A DNA stretch of 64,000 bases from Ferruginibacter lapsinanis. GTDB lineage: Bacteria; Bacteroidota; Bacteroidia; Chitinophagales; Chitinophagaceae. Position numbers and translations under genes: made by a program. The stretch covers positions 3,088,501 through 3,152,500 of the forward strand of contig NZ_CP086063.1 of the NCBI RefSeq assembly GCF_020783315.1, given 5' to 3'. Under the pieces are notes generated by a model. That model was not told the DNA's origin. It saw only the letters and a program-made list of their open reading frames with translations, and made no database searches. This document shows, piece after piece, positions 51,778 through 61,214 of the stretch (the first letter of the stretch is position 1; the number at the start of each line of letters is the position of its first letter).

Positions 51778-52583
51778 GCTTTTGTCTTAATTTCAAAATC
51801 TTTCATATTCTCTATCTTCCCCTGCACATCAAACATCCCCATTGCTATCATTGTTTTTAAACGCCATAATAAATAAGCATCGCCTGTTGTGTGTTTTGCT
51901 TTGGCCAAATATTGATGAATGATCTTTGATGCTTTCTGCCAATCGACTGTTATAAATTTTTTCAATTCTGCATCATAAAAATCATAGTCCTCCTGCGTTA
52001 ATTTCTTCCCGCCTTCCAATAAGCGAACACCTTTATTTTCATTGCAGATCTTTGTCCATTCATCCGGATCAACTTCAAACTCACTCAACGTTATTTCTCT
52101 GGCTAATTTTTTAGCTTTTAAAAATTCTTTTGCAGGAATCTCATGTAACCAATTAGGATAGAATACTCCTCCTTTTTCATTGATAAAGGGAAGATTATTC
52201 AAATAAAGAATAAACACCCTCCCTTGAAATTCTTTCATATAATTGAGCAGCCAGTAATACCCACATACATCATGTTTATTTTGTGCTGCCCATATCCAGA
52301 TGATCTCATTTTCATCTCTTCTTAATGTACCCACCAATTCTGCCGCTGTCTTATAATCATCGATCTCATCACTATCTGCTTTCCGCTCATAGTCTCCGCC
52401 GGCCAGCACATCATTCCACCACTGTCTGCGTTCTGCTATCCCCTCACCAACATAAATATTATTTAGTGGACCAACCGCGTAGTCATCTTTTATCTGCACA
52501 ACTTCACCCTGCAACGATTCATCTAATGCGATCGCCTCTTTCAATACATTTACATCTGCTTCGTTAAAAACTACATGAATCAT
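51771..52583 (-). CDS. DUF1835 domain protein
   Basis: A 270-residue cytoplasmic protein with an N-terminal DUF1835 domain (IHVVFNEADVNVLKEAIALD, then DDYAVGPL) and a C-terminal DUF3658-like region (EEDYDFYDAELKKFIT-type helices). Function is unknown. It lies 74 bases upstream of parC and 58 downstream of a methyltransferase in the same direction, so it is part of the parE-to-parC transcription unit. Its last codons fall within the AATTTG-type repeat. Confidence 0.85.
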   Translation of the reverse strand: MIHVVFNEADVNVLKEAIALDESLQGEVVQIKDDYAVGPLNNIYVGEGIAERRQWWNDVLAGGDYERKADSDEIDDYKTAAELVGTLRRDENEIIWIWAAQNKHDVCGYYWLLNYMKEFQGRVFILYLNNLPFINEKGGVFYPNWLHEIPAKEFLKAKKLAREITLSEFEVDPDEWTKICNENKGVRLLEGGKKLTQEDYDFYDAELKKFITVDWQKASKIIHQYLAKAKHTTGDAYLLWRLKTMIAMGMFDVQGKIENMKDFEIKTKAI

Positions 52584-52641
52584 TTATACTAATTAAGAAT
52601 TAAAAATTAAAAAATATATCGAATCGATAATTCATTATATC

Positions 52642-53427
52642 CTATTTTGGTGTGATCATATAGTATACACAGGTAGTAAAAAAATTTCTTACCCATGGTA
52701 TAGCACTGATCACTGCATTTTGTTTTTTGGGTTTCCAGCCGAACTTAAATTCGTAGATCGGATTCAGGAAATAATGAATTTTATTGACTACATTATATCC
52801 TGTTTCGTCAACTATTTTTTCAAATCGTTCTATGGATATACCTGTGTCCTTGACTTCTGTGAACGCATCCACATTTTCTTTGAATAATTTCAATATCCCT
52901 TTGTAGATAAACATTGGCAACAAATGAAAATAAGGCAGTTTACTCAACAACTTACTTTGCATTACCTGTTGATGCCCTCCAAAAGGCATTTGCCACGGCG
53001 GAAATCCAAAGAATACGATTCCATCTTTATTTAAATAATGTTTCATCCATGCAATCAATTTTTTCTGATCATGGATATGTTCAATCACATCTTTTAAAAT
53101 AATGATATCAAATCGACTCGGAAACTCCTTTTCAACATCTACTTTATAAATATCTTTTGATATAAAAGATACCAATCCTTTATTCATTTCTTCACTCATC
53201 CATTCTCTGGCAATAACCAATCTTGGTTCATCCAGTTCTACGCCAACTCCTATACAACCTAAATCTGTAAAGGCTTTTAATACTCCTGCTTCTCCACAAC
53301 CAATTTCCAACACCCGTGTTCCTGGTGCTATCTTTCTATATTGTTCAATGAAAGGAATAACATACTTACGGGTATTTTCTACCTGCATCTCAAAGTACCG
53401 TTTCTTATCCGTGTGAAATTCAAACAC
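52642..53427 (-). CDS. class I SAM-dependent methyltransferase
   Basis: A 261-residue methyltransferase. Motif I is RVLEIGCGEAGVLKAF (about residues 38-53), followed by GVELDEPRLVIAREW and FDIIILKDVIEHIHDQKKL. The rest has no known domain and ends with a hydrophobic VRNFFTTCVYYMITP. The start codon is GTG. It lies between parE (25 bases upstream) and DUF1835. The methylated substrate is unknown; the H-x-P-F-G segment (FFGFPPWQMPFGGHQQ) is typical of a subgroup acting on lipids or glycans. Confidence 0.85.
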   Translation of the reverse strand: MFEFHTDKKRYFEMQVENTRKYVIPFIEQYRKIAPGTRVLEIGCGEAGVLKAFTDLGCIGVGVELDEPRLVIAREWMSEEMNKGLVSFISKDIYKVDVEKEFPSRFDIIILKDVIEHIHDQKKLIAWMKHYLNKDGIVFFGFPPWQMPFGGHQQVMQSKLLSKLPYFHLLPMFIYKGILKLFKENVDAFTEVKDTGISIERFEKIVDETGYNVVNKIHYFLNPIYEFKFGWKPKKQNAVISAIPWVRNFFTTCVYYMITPK

Positions 53428-53452
53428 TTTTTAAAATTAAATTAAGAATTAA

Positions 53453-55336
53453 TTAAACTTCTTCAACCAAATCAACTTCTACCTTCAGATTGTCAATAAT
53501 AAAATCCTGTCTTGATTGGGTATTTTTCCCCATATAATATTCAAGCAATTGTTGAATATGTGTATCAGGCAACATCATCACCGGTTGCAATTTCATGTCT
53601 CTTCCTATGAATCTTGCAAATTCATCCGGACTGATCTCACCCAAACCTTTAAACCTTGTTATCTCCGGCTTACCGGTCAATTTTTTGATTGCTTCCTGTT
53701 TTTCTTTTTCATCATAACAATAAATTGTTTCCTTTTTATCACGTACTCTGAACAAAGGTGTTTCTAATATATATACATGCCCGTTCTTAACCAGGTCAGG
53801 AAAGAATTGCAGGAAGAATGTCATTAATAATAACCGGATATGCATACCATCTACATCGGCATCGGTGGCGAATACAATATTGTTGTAGCGTAATGTTTCG
53901 TAGCCATCTTCTATGTTTAACGCATGTTGGAGAAGGTTAAATTCTTCATTCTCGTACACCACTTTTTTTGTTAACCCAAAACAATTCAATGGTTTACCAC
54001 GAAGACTAAAAACAGCCTGTGTATCTACAATACGGGCCTTAGTGATGCTACCACTTGCACTATCTCCTTCGGTAATGAAGATGGTACTCTCTTTTGCTTT
54101 TTCAAGAATTTTATCTTTTTCTTTCCCCGTAGCCTCATCATTATAGTGATACTTACAATCTCTTAATTTTTTATTGTGGAGATTGGCTTTCTTAGCTCTT
54201 TCGTTAGCTAATTTTCTGATACCGGACAACTCCTTACGCTCTCTTTCATTTTGCTCAATACGCTTTTTAAGTGCGTCGGCAGTAGCAGGATTTTTATGTA
54301 AATAATTATCAAGCTCTTTATTTAAAAAATCACCGATAAAATTCCGCATACTTGGTCCACCTTCATACACGTTTTGTGAGCCTAATTTTGTTTTTGTCTG
54401 ACTTTCAAAAACGGGCTCCTGCACTCTTACACTAATGGCAGCACAAATACTGCCTCGTATATCAGACGCATCATAATCTTTCTTAAAAAACTCTCTGACA
54501 GTTTTTATGAAGCCTTCTCTAAAGGCCGCCAGGTGCGTTCCTCCCTGTGTAGTAAACTGTCCGTTTACAAAACTGTAGTACTCTTCGCCATATGCACTTT
54601 CATGTGTAATGGCTACTTCAATATCTTCTCCTTTTAAATGAATGATAGGATAACGGATCTCATCAGCATTGGTCTTACGTTCCAACAGGTCCAATAAGCC
54701 ATTTTTGCTCACAAACCTTTTACCATTCAGGTTCATTACTAAACCGGCATTCAAGTAACAGTAATTCCAAAACTGGTTATCGAGATATTCCTGTACAAAA
54801 TGAAAATTCTTAAAGATCAGGTCATCGGGAGTAAATTCTACATAAGTACCGTTGTCTTCTTTTGTTGCAACTTCCTTATGTTCTTTCACCAAATTACCTC
54901 TTTCAAATTCGGCAGTTTTTTCCTTGCCTTCTCTGTATGCAGTTACTTTAAAGTAATTACTCAATGCATTTACGGCTTTGGTACCCACACCATTCAATCC
55001 CACACTTTTTTGAAAAGCCTTGCTATCATATTTAGCTCCGGTATTTATTTTACTTACCACATCTACCACTTTACCCAGTGGAATACCACGTCCGTAATCT
55101 CTTACAGAAATAATTTTATCGGTGATCGTTACATCAATATGCTTACCATACCCCATGGTATGTTCATCAATACAGTTGTCGATAACTTCCTTCAGCAATA
55201 CATAAATCCCATCGTCGGCACTGCTTCCATCACCTAATTTACCGATGTACATACCCGGACGAAGGCGTATATGTTCTTTCCAATCGAGGCTCCGTATGGA
55301 GTCTTCTGTATAATCCAATTGTTCTTTTTCTGCCAT
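53453..55336 (-). CDS. parE: DNA topoisomerase IV subunit B
   Basis: A 627-residue type IIA topoisomerase B subunit of ParE size. The GHKL ATPase motifs are [10 protein letters not shown] (residues 50-59), [11 protein letters not shown] and [14 protein letters not shown]. The transducer is followed by the Toprim domain with TEGDSASGS and [10 protein letters not shown]. It supplies ATP-driven strand passage together with ParC. It is the first gene of a four-gene run on the minus strand (parE, methyltransferase, DUF1835, parC). The start ATG follows a short A/T-rich leader. Confidence 0.96.
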   Translation of the reverse strand: MAEKEQLDYTEDSIRSLDWKEHIRLRPGMYIGKLGDGSSADDGIYVLLKEVIDNCIDEHTMGYGKHIDVTITDKIISVRDYGRGIPLGKVVDVVSKINTGAKYDSKAFQKSVGLNGVGTKAVNALSNYFKVTAYREGKEKTAEFERGNLVKEHKEVATKEDNGTYVEFTPDDLIFKNFHFVQEYLDNQFWNYCYLNAGLVMNLNGKRFVSKNGLLDLLERKTNADEIRYPIIHLKGEDIEVAITHESAYGEEYYSFVNGQFTTQGGTHLAAFREGFIKTVREFFKKDYDASDIRGSICAAISVRVQEPVFESQTKTKLGSQNVYEGGPSMRNFIGDFLNKELDNYLHKNPATADALKKRIEQNERERKELSGIRKLANERAKKANLHNKKLRDCKYHYNDEATGKEKDKILEKAKESTIFITEGDSASGSITKARIVDTQAVFSLRGKPLNCFGLTKKVVYENEEFNLLQHALNIEDGYETLRYNNIVFATDADVDGMHIRLLLMTFFLQFFPDLVKNGHVYILETPLFRVRDKKETIYCYDEKEKQEAIKKLTGKPEITRFKGLGEISPDEFARFIGRDMKLQPVMMLPDTHIQQLLEYYMGKNTQSRQDFIIDNLKVEVDLVEEV

Positions 55337-55466
55337 TTATTTCTTTTTCAGCGTTGCAATATAGTAGAATGACTGCATTTAACAGCTAAATGACTTATCC
55401 ACACCCTTTTTAAAAATGTTAGAAAATGGCACCGGCTTTGTTTTACCTTCGTAAAAAGAAAATTTG

Positions 55467-55976
55467 GTGCAGTTACAAACAAACCTGGCTTCGATCGCAG
55501 AAGTGGCCATAGCCAAGGAAAAAGAAAACGAGGATTTTAAGGATTTTTTACAATCGAAGGATGCTGCAGCAATAGATGAAATAGTTCACCGGCTCAATAC
55601 CGAGATATCCCCAAAAATAGATTGTACCACCTGCGGCAATTGCTGTAGATCTTTAATGATAAATGTTTCTGATGCTGAGGCAGATAATCTTGCTAACCAC
55701 CTGCAGATAAGTACTGCAGACTTGAAAGCAACATATATTGAAAAGGGAGCCGGTGGATTAATGATTATTAATCAAATTCCCTGTCATTTTCTGGAAGGTA
55801 CAAAATGCAGTATTTACGAACATCGTTTTGCCGGATGCAGGGCATTTCCTCACTTAGACCTTCCGAAATTTACCAGCAGACTCTTTAGCACTTTTATGTA
55901 CTACAGCATGTGCCCCATCATTTTTAATGTAGTAGAAACATTAAAAACTGAAACAGGTTTTACTCCTCAAATTTGA
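55467..55976 (+). CDS. YkgJ family cysteine cluster protein
   Basis: A cytoplasmic protein of about 169 residues with the CxxCxxCC cluster (DCTTCGNCCRSL, near residue 53) and further cysteines in CHFLEGTKCSIYEHRFAGCRAFP, the YkgJ/Zn- or Fe-binding pattern. Function unknown. An ATG is lacking: the frame has TTG at 55464 and GTG at 55467, and GTG is chosen. A near-consensus -7 box TACCTTCG lies at 55445-55452. It is divergent from parE. Confidence 0.85.
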   Translation: MQLQTNLASIAEVAIAKEKENEDFKDFLQSKDAAAIDEIVHRLNTEISPKIDCTTCGNCCRSLMINVSDAEADNLANHLQISTADLKATYIEKGAGGLMIINQIPCHFLEGTKCSIYEHRFAGCRAFPHLDLPKFTSRLFSTFMYYSMCPIIFNVVETLKTETGFTPQI

Positions 55977-56099
55977 TTATACTTTTTTTAACGTATTCAA
56001 CCGGTTACTAAAATCTTCTATCTGTATATATGTTGACAGAGAAACATCTTTTAGAAAAGATATTTCCGACACAACATTATACACTAAAAAACAAGTAAC

Positions 56100-56447
56100 A
56101 TGAAAAAGACAAATGTATTGATGGCAACAGTCATCGCAGCTACAATCGGATTTGTAAGCTGCACTCCTAAAGATGCTGACATTAAAACAGCATTGGAAGA
56201 AAAAGTAAAAGCTGCCACTGAGCTGACAGGCGTAACTGTTAGCGACGTAAAAGAAGGAGTCGCTTCACTTTCAGGAGAGTTTAAAGATTCTGCGGCATAC
56301 GTTAAAGCCAATGATATCCTGACTTCATTACAAAAAGATGTAAAAGGATTGAAATCTTTTACCAGCAACTTTACTGTCATCCCTCCCGTTGCCCCTCCTG
56401 CAGCAAAAGCAGAGACTGAAGTGAGCAAATTAACCGATAAGAAATAA
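56100..56447 (+). CDS. BON-domain lipoprotein
   Basis: A 115-residue lipoprotein: signal VIAATIGFVSC with lipobox Cys21, then one BON domain (ADIKTALEEKVKAATELTGV, VSDVKEGVASLSGEFKDSAA, LTSLQKDVKGLKSFTS). BON domains bind phospholipids or attach to the envelope and are frequent in osmotic stress proteins. The Pro/Ala-rich C-terminus (VIPPVAPPAAKAET) is a spacer. It is single, with a stem-loop about 98 bases downstream. Confidence 0.88.
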   Translation: MKKTNVLMATVIAATIGFVSCTPKDADIKTALEEKVKAATELTGVTVSDVKEGVASLSGEFKDSAAYVKANDILTSLQKDVKGLKSFTSNFTVIPPVAPPAAKAETEVSKLTDKK

Positions 56448-56544
56448 TTCAATTGTGAACTAAACAACCGAGAAAAAGAATATTGAAAAGGTGTATGCTT
56501 TTGCTCAATATCTATCGTTGGTGTACTATTTCAGAAAAGTTATA

Positions 56545-56577
56545 CAAAGGCTGTTCGCTCTACGTGAACGGTCTTTG
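56545..56577 (+). terminator. stem-loop, candidate terminator
   Basis: CAAAGGCTGTTC / GAACGGTCTTTG forms a 12-bp stem including two G-T pairs. It is weak as a terminator because only TATTCTT follows. Confidence 0.5.
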
Positions 56578-56648
56578 TATTCTTAGCAGAAGTTAAAATA
56601 AAGGAGTTACTTTCATATCTGACCTTAGATCTGACATGACTACTCACG

Positions 56649-58028
56649 CTACAACTTCTCCCAGACCGCTTTACCAAAATACTCCAGGCTCGGATCCCTT
56701 GCTCCCATTAACAACAACACACAGTTTTCTGTGAGATGAGGACGAACTACATCTAAAAACTGGTTTCTGTCTTCTACAAAAAAAGCATTTTTTCCTAACG
56801 CTTTTATGTCGTTGATCAGATCATTGGCAGAGATATCTTTTACCGCAGTACCACCGGCATAAAAGATCTCACTCATCCATATTTCATCCTGAGGTCTTAA
56901 CACGGCTGCTATTTCTTTTACAAAATCTGCTCTTAAAAATCTGGTTGGACCATAACCGTGCGGTTGAAACCATGCAATTACTTTTGGTGCAACATACTGA
57001 CAGGCAGCTATAGAAGCCGCACACTTTGCCGGATTGTGAGCATAGTCATCTATTACCCAAACACCATTTTTCTGACCTAATATCTGATGACGACGATAGA
57101 TACCTTCATAATTTCTCAATGCATCGGCGCAGGTTTGTAACGATACGCCCAACTGATTAGCTACTGCAGTGGCGGCGAGGGCATTTTCCATATTGTGCTT
57201 GCCAACAGTGTTGATAGAATATTGAATATCGAAGACAGAATATTGAATATTGAACCCTTCCTGCTTAAATCCTTTTGCAATATATCCGGCTGCTGAAGTT
57301 TCATCAATCGAAAAATCATTTTTATCACTGGCGGATAATTGTTTTGCCAACGCATTGGATTGATTGACCACAAACAATTCTTTCGTATTTTTTTTAAAAG
57401 TGTTGAATATTTGCATCAGTTCATCTATCTCCTGATGGTCTTTATCAATGTTTAGTAATAAACCAACTTCGGGATAATATTGTACGATGCTACCATCACT
57501 TTCATCAGCTTCAATTACCAGCCAGTCGCCAGCCCCTACTTTTGCATTACCGATCTTCCCTTGTTTGATAATACTTATCAAACCTGCACCACTGATGATA
57601 CTTGGTTGCATACCTGCAAATTCTAAAATATCAAACAGCATAGCACTGGTTGTACTTTTTCCTGATGTACCTCCTACTGCAATGGTCTTTTTACTTTTTG
57701 CAATAAGTGATAACACTTCGCTTCGCTTTAAGATCGGAATATTTAATTGTTTTGCTTTTTGCACTTCTGCTACCGTATCTTCAATAGCTGTTGATACTAC
57801 GATCAAATCGGTTTCAGCAGTTATCCCTTCCCCGTTTTGCAAAAAACATTTAATGCCTTCGGCTTCCAGTTTTTCTTTTGTTTCGTTATAAGCATCTGGT
57901 GTAAAATACCTATCACTGCCCGAAACATTTTTATTTACACCGGCAAGATATTGTGCAATCGCACTCATACCTGTGCCCGCTACACCAATAAAAAAAACAT
58001 TCTCGAAATCATCAATAGATCGGATCAT
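56649..58028 (-). CDS. murC: Mur ligase family protein (MurC/Mpl type)
   Basis: A 459-residue Mur ligase. The Rossmann N-terminal domain has FFIGVAGTGMSAIAQYLAG (residues 12-30). The ATP loop is GGTSGKSTTSAM (119-130), with S and ST in place of the usual H and TT. EADESDGS and NIDKDHQE mark the catalytic centre, and WVIDDYAHNPAKCAASIAA the last domain. It ligates an amino acid or peptide to UDP-MurNAc in the cytoplasm. The DDYAHNPAK block lies between MurC and Mpl types, so the acceptor is uncertain. Around residues 258-271 an imperfect 7-residue duplication (NIQYSVF / DIQYSIN) comes from two identical 14-mers 21 bp apart. Confidence 0.78.
   Translation of the reverse strand: MIRSIDDFENVFFIGVAGTGMSAIAQYLAGVNKNVSGSDRYFTPDAYNETKEKLEAEGIKCFLQNGEGITAETDLIVVSTAIEDTVAEVQKAKQLNIPILKRSEVLSLIAKSKKTIAVGGTSGKSTTSAMLFDILEFAGMQPSIISGAGLISIIKQGKIGNAKVGAGDWLVIEADESDGSIVQYYPEVGLLLNIDKDHQEIDELMQIFNTFKKNTKELFVVNQSNALAKQLSASDKNDFSIDETSAAGYIAKGFKQEGFNIQYSVFDIQYSINTVGKHNMENALAATAVANQLGVSLQTCADALRNYEGIYRRHQILGQKNGVWVIDDYAHNPAKCAASIAACQYVAPKVIAWFQPHGYGPTRFLRADFVKEIAAVLRPQDEIWMSEIFYAGGTAVKDISANDLINDIKALGKNAFFVEDRNQFLDVVRPHLTENCVLLLMGARDPSLEYFGKAVWEKL
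57216..57255. repeat. in-gene repeat: AGAATATTGAATAT twice, 21 bp apart
   Basis: The 14-mer AGAATATTGAATAT occurs at 57216-57229 and 57237-57250, in the middle of the Mur ligase gene and in frame. Such TTCAATATTC sequences otherwise look like intergenic repeats, so the gene may have absorbed one. Confidence 0.8.
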
Positions 58029-58040
58029 AGTAAGTATTAT

Positions 58041-59276
58041 TTAGGCCACTGCCTCATTTTTGTGTAAAGTTTTGTACGCAACCAATATGCTTGTCAGCAT
58101 AAAAATAGCACCCAATAAAAATGCTGCACCTGCAAAATGCACCGGCGCTTCCGGTTTTGTAAAGTAAGCAAACAAATTAGTAAAGATGATAGGCGCTAAA
58201 ATATTAGCAATACTCATGATGCTAGTCAACCCTCCCTGTAATTCACCTTGCTCATTGGCCGGCACCTGGCTGGATATGATGGCCTGCAATGCCGGGGTAG
58301 CGATCCCTCCCAGACAATACGGAATTAAAAAGACAAACATCATCCAACTCTGAGAAGCAAATGCAAAAAGCATTAAGCCTAGTGAATAGAGAAATAATCC
58401 TACATAAATACTATTCTTATTTCCCAGTTTAGGATTAATGATCCGTATCAATCCTCCCTGTACCAGTGCCACTAAAAAACCTACAACCCCTAAAGAGATA
58501 CCGATCATTTTACTCGTCCAGCTAAATTTTTGAATGGTAAAAAATGACCAGGTGCTTTGTACAGAAAACCCAGCCATGTAAATAAGAAAAAATGAAAAGA
58601 TCAAACCGCTTACTGCTGTATATTTTTTTAACTGTTTTAAAGTACCAAATGGATTGGCTCTTTTCCAATCGAATGCTCTTCTGTGTTCAACAGACAAAGA
58701 TTCCGGCAAAACAAAGTATCCATACAAGCAATTCAATAAACTTAATCCGGCTGCCACAATGAATGGGATCCTTGCTCCATACTCACCCAGTAATCCTCCT
58801 ATCATCGGCCCTATGATAAATCCCAAGCCAAAAGCAGCTCCAACCATACCAAAATTCTTTGCCCTGTTTTCGGCTGTACTTACGTCGGCTATATAAGCGG
58901 TAGCAGTGGTAAAACTTGCACCTGCAAACCCGGCAATGATCCTTCCTACAAACAACCAACCAATTGAAGGTGCCAGAAAAAGAAAGATATAATCTATCCC
59001 TAAACCTAACAATGATAATAACAGAACAGGACGTCTGCCATATTTATCACTAAGATTCCCCAGCAATGGCGCAAACAAAAATTGCATGATCGCATATACG
59101 AATGTGAGCCATCCACTATAAGTAGAAGCCTGACTGATATTTCCATGTATCAACTCTTCTATCAGTTTAGGAACAACCGGGATAATTAAACCAATTCCCG
59201 TTACATCAATTAATAGTGTGATAAATATAAAACTGACTGCGGCATTTCTGTTGAATGTATTCACCTCTTTAATCAT
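58041..59276 (-). CDS. MFS transporter, TCR/Tet family
   Basis: A 411-residue inner-membrane exporter with 12 membrane segments. The N-terminal half has the Tet-type motif LIDVTGIGLIIPVVPKLIEE, the loop 2-3 motif GNLSDKYGRRPVLLLSLLG and GAAFGLGFIIGPMIGGLLGE (motif C). It would extrude tetracycline-like or other drugs with protons; the substrate cannot be deduced. The start is at the ATG that follows a short leader. It lies 12 bases upstream of the Mur ligase gene in the same direction, so they share a transcript. Confidence 0.92.
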   Translation of the reverse strand: MIKEVNTFNRNAAVSFIFITLLIDVTGIGLIIPVVPKLIEELIHGNISQASTYSGWLTFVYAIMQFLFAPLLGNLSDKYGRRPVLLLSLLGLGIDYIFLFLAPSIGWLFVGRIIAGFAGASFTTATAYIADVSTAENRAKNFGMVGAAFGLGFIIGPMIGGLLGEYGARIPFIVAAGLSLLNCLYGYFVLPESLSVEHRRAFDWKRANPFGTLKQLKKYTAVSGLIFSFFLIYMAGFSVQSTWSFFTIQKFSWTSKMIGISLGVVGFLVALVQGGLIRIINPKLGNKNSIYVGLFLYSLGLMLFAFASQSWMMFVFLIPYCLGGIATPALQAIISSQVPANEQGELQGGLTSIMSIANILAPIIFTNLFAYFTKPEAPVHFAGAAFLLGAIFMLTSILVAYKTLHKNEAVA

Positions 59277-59327
59277 GGGGCAAAGATGGGGCTTTTAGAA
59301 AAACTAAAAAAGTATGTGTGATAATTT

Positions 59328-59414
59328 TCACAAAGCTTCACAGAGAACTCACTGAGTACACGGAGACAGCTTTCATATTTACATACTCTCTATAAGGCTT
59401 TGTGTCCTTTGTGA
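59328..59414. repeat. CACAAAG-type inverted repeat
   Basis: The arms TCACAAAGC at 59328-59336 and GCTTTGTG at 59397-59404 (with CTTTGTGA at 59407-59414) enclose CACAGAGAACTCACTGAGTA and CACGGAGAC. The pattern CACAGAG/CACGGAG is a common bacterial interspersed element. Not protein-coding. Confidence 0.65.
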
Positions 59415-59420
59415 TAGCAA

Positions 59421-59448
59421 TAAAAAAGGAGTCCTGCCAGAACTCCTT
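59421..59448 (-). terminator. rho-independent terminator of the 59483 gene
   Basis: The stem AAGGAGT / ACTCCTT with a 9-base loop ends in TTTTTTA on the minus strand, 35 bases after the stop. Confidence 0.8.
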
Positions 59449-59482
59449 AAAGAAATTAAAACACGGCAAATTAAAAATCAAG

Positions 59483-59899
59483 CTATTTAACCTTACTAAA
59501 AGTGAATCCGATAACAGCGCCTGATACTGCACACATTACTGTAAATGCAACCACATCCGCCAGTACTGCTGTTCGGCTTGCCAGGTAAGTAGTAGCATAC
59601 ATAATTGAATCGTAGCTACTGCTAATCAGTAAACCTACTACTGCAGCCAATGTTAATCCTCCCATCAATGAGTTAACATTTGCTTTTAAGAAAATATATG
59701 CCAGTAAAAATCCCGACAAAATATTTCCCAGGATCAAATAAGGAAACATTGGCATTGGCCGACTTACTCCTATTGGAGCCGGCAAAGCTGTATGGCTCGA
59801 CATAAAGTCCATTAGCATTATTCCATAGATAAGCCATCCTAAGAGGAAGAATACAACTCCTCCAACAATACCTCCAATAAATAGTTTTTTGAAGTTCAT
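59483..59899 (-). CDS. four-span membrane protein of unknown function
   Basis: A 138-residue membrane protein with four membrane helices (residues 8-32, 50-70, 78-98, 112-134). Glycine-rich IGGIVGGVVFFLLGWLIYG and late ALADVVAFTVMCAVSGAVIG-type stretches are typical of small DUF1761-like proteins. No catalytic residue is seen. It has its own terminator and is divergent from msrA. Confidence 0.75.
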   Translation of the reverse strand: MNFKKLFIGGIVGGVVFFLLGWLIYGIMLMDFMSSHTALPAPIGVSRPMPMFPYLILGNILSGFLLAYIFLKANVNSLMGGLTLAAVVGLLISSSYDSIMYATTYLASRTAVLADVVAFTVMCAVSGAVIGFTFSKVK

Positions 59900-60064
59900 A
59901 AGTAATGGTTTTAGTTAAATGATAAATGATTTTCTACAAAGTAGTAATTTGGATTTCTTTTTGCAATAGGTCCATAAAGTATGGAATATCCGTCTTAAGC
60001 TAATATTAACATTTGTGGAAAACCTTTCAGGTTTTTACAACGTATTTATAGAAAACAATTAGTC

Positions 60065-60706
60065 ATGAAATCAATTTTTGCTACTATTCTTTCTATCGTA
60101 AGCTTTATCTCTTGTGCACAAACACAAACGAGTAACGTTGCTATTCCTAAAGGAATAAGTAAAGCCCCCACCACTAAAGAATCTGTGGCAACATTTGCCG
60201 AAGGCTGTTTCTGGCATGCAGAGATCGTTTTTCAAAGTTTGAAGGGTGTCAGAGATGCTGTATCGGGTTATTCGGGAGGACACGATAAAAGACCTGATTA
60301 CGAAAAAGTAGCTGGTGGCAGTACCGGGCATGCTGAAGCTGTGCAGGTCTATTACGATTCTACTAAAATAAGTTTTGAAACACTGGTTGCTGCTTTTTTT
60401 GCCAGCCAGGATCCTACAACGCTTAACAGACAGGGAAATGATGTAGGGACAGAATATCGGTCTATCGCATTTTACAGGAATGAAACTGAAAAACAGATCA
60501 TTGAAGCTGAAATAAAACGTCTGACAACTGCCAAAAAATATAAAAACAAGATCGTTACTCAGGTGATTCCTTTCGATAGGTTTTATCCTGCCGAAACATA
60601 CCATCAGGAGTATATCGCTATGCATCCCGAAAACCCTTATGTACAAAATGTGTCTATTCCCGATTTTTTAAAATTTAAAAAAGAATTTAAGGGGAATTTT
60701 AAGTAA
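60065..60706 (+). CDS. msrA: peptide-methionine (S)-S-oxide reductase, lipoprotein form
   Basis: A 213-residue MsrA anchored as a lipoprotein: signal MKSIFATILSIVSFISC, with Cys17 as lipidation site. The catalytic motif is EGCFWHAE (Cys48). Further family blocks are VSGYSGG, GHAEAVQVYYD, LNRQGNDVGTEYRS and the C-terminal YHQEYI. It reduces methionine sulfoxide in exported proteins in the periplasm. No msrB is adjacent. A stem-loop (AAAACC-N5-GGTTTT) lies about 30 bases upstream of the ATG. Confidence 0.95.
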   Translation: MKSIFATILSIVSFISCAQTQTSNVAIPKGISKAPTTKESVATFAEGCFWHAEIVFQSLKGVRDAVSGYSGGHDKRPDYEKVAGGSTGHAEAVQVYYDSTKISFETLVAAFFASQDPTTLNRQGNDVGTEYRSIAFYRNETEKQIIEAEIKRLTTAKKYKNKIVTQVIPFDRFYPAETYHQEYIAMHPENPYVQNVSIPDFLKFKKEFKGNFK

Positions 60707-60795
60707 AGTAGAAATAGGTTGTTTTACGTATTAAATCCCTTTAAAAGGCCTGAAAGTGTAATTCCTGTTAATAACTATACGTTACCAAAATGGGT

Positions 60796-60803
60796 TACCT
60801 TTG
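60796..60803 (+). promoter_or_regulatory. -7 box of the CBM48-like gene
   Basis: TACCTTTG fits TAnnTTTG. Transcription would start near 60810, giving an untranslated leader of about 100 bases before the ATG at 60911. Confidence 0.6.
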
Positions 60804-60910
60804 CCCGAAACCGGTATTAAAGGGCAAAACAAGGGACTTTTCTATACTTACATCATTGTTTTTCAACGATTGGTGGCTAAAATCCCGGAATCTATCAAAC
60901 AAACACACAT

Positions 60911-61207
60911 ATGGTACAAAAAACTTATTTCAAGACAAAAGATTATTGTAAAGTAAAATTTACTTTTAACGTAGAAAACGCTGAAACAGTAGAAATCCTT
61001 GGTTTAAACAGCGATTGGGAAAATTCAATCATCCTTAGTAAGAAAAAAGACGGCAGTTTTACAGCAGATGTTTCTTTGCCAAAAAATACAAAACACGAGT
61101 TTAAATACTTAGTAAACAAAACCGAATGGGTTACGGAAACTGAAGCAGACGGACAAAATGCTGATGGTTTTGGTGGAAACAACAGTTTACTTGTAATCGA
61201 AGCATAA
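60911..61207 (+). CDS. single-domain CBM48/AMPK-type glycogen-binding protein
   Basis: A 98-residue cytoplasmic protein formed entirely by one E-set domain of the isoamylase / AMPK-beta glycogen-binding type: KVKFTFNVENAETVEILGLN, then SDWENSIILSKKKDGSFTAD, and HEFKYLVNKTEWVTETEAD with GGNNSLLVIEA at the end. It has no catalytic partner domain. Such free domains may bind glycogen or regulate enzymes. A long leader of about 100 bases precedes it and a strong terminator follows. Confidence 0.88.
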   Translation: MVQKTYFKTKDYCKVKFTFNVENAETVEILGLNSDWENSIILSKKKDGSFTADVSLPKNTKHEFKYLVNKTEWVTETEADGQNADGFGGNNSLLVIEA

Positions 61208-61214
61208 TTTATTT

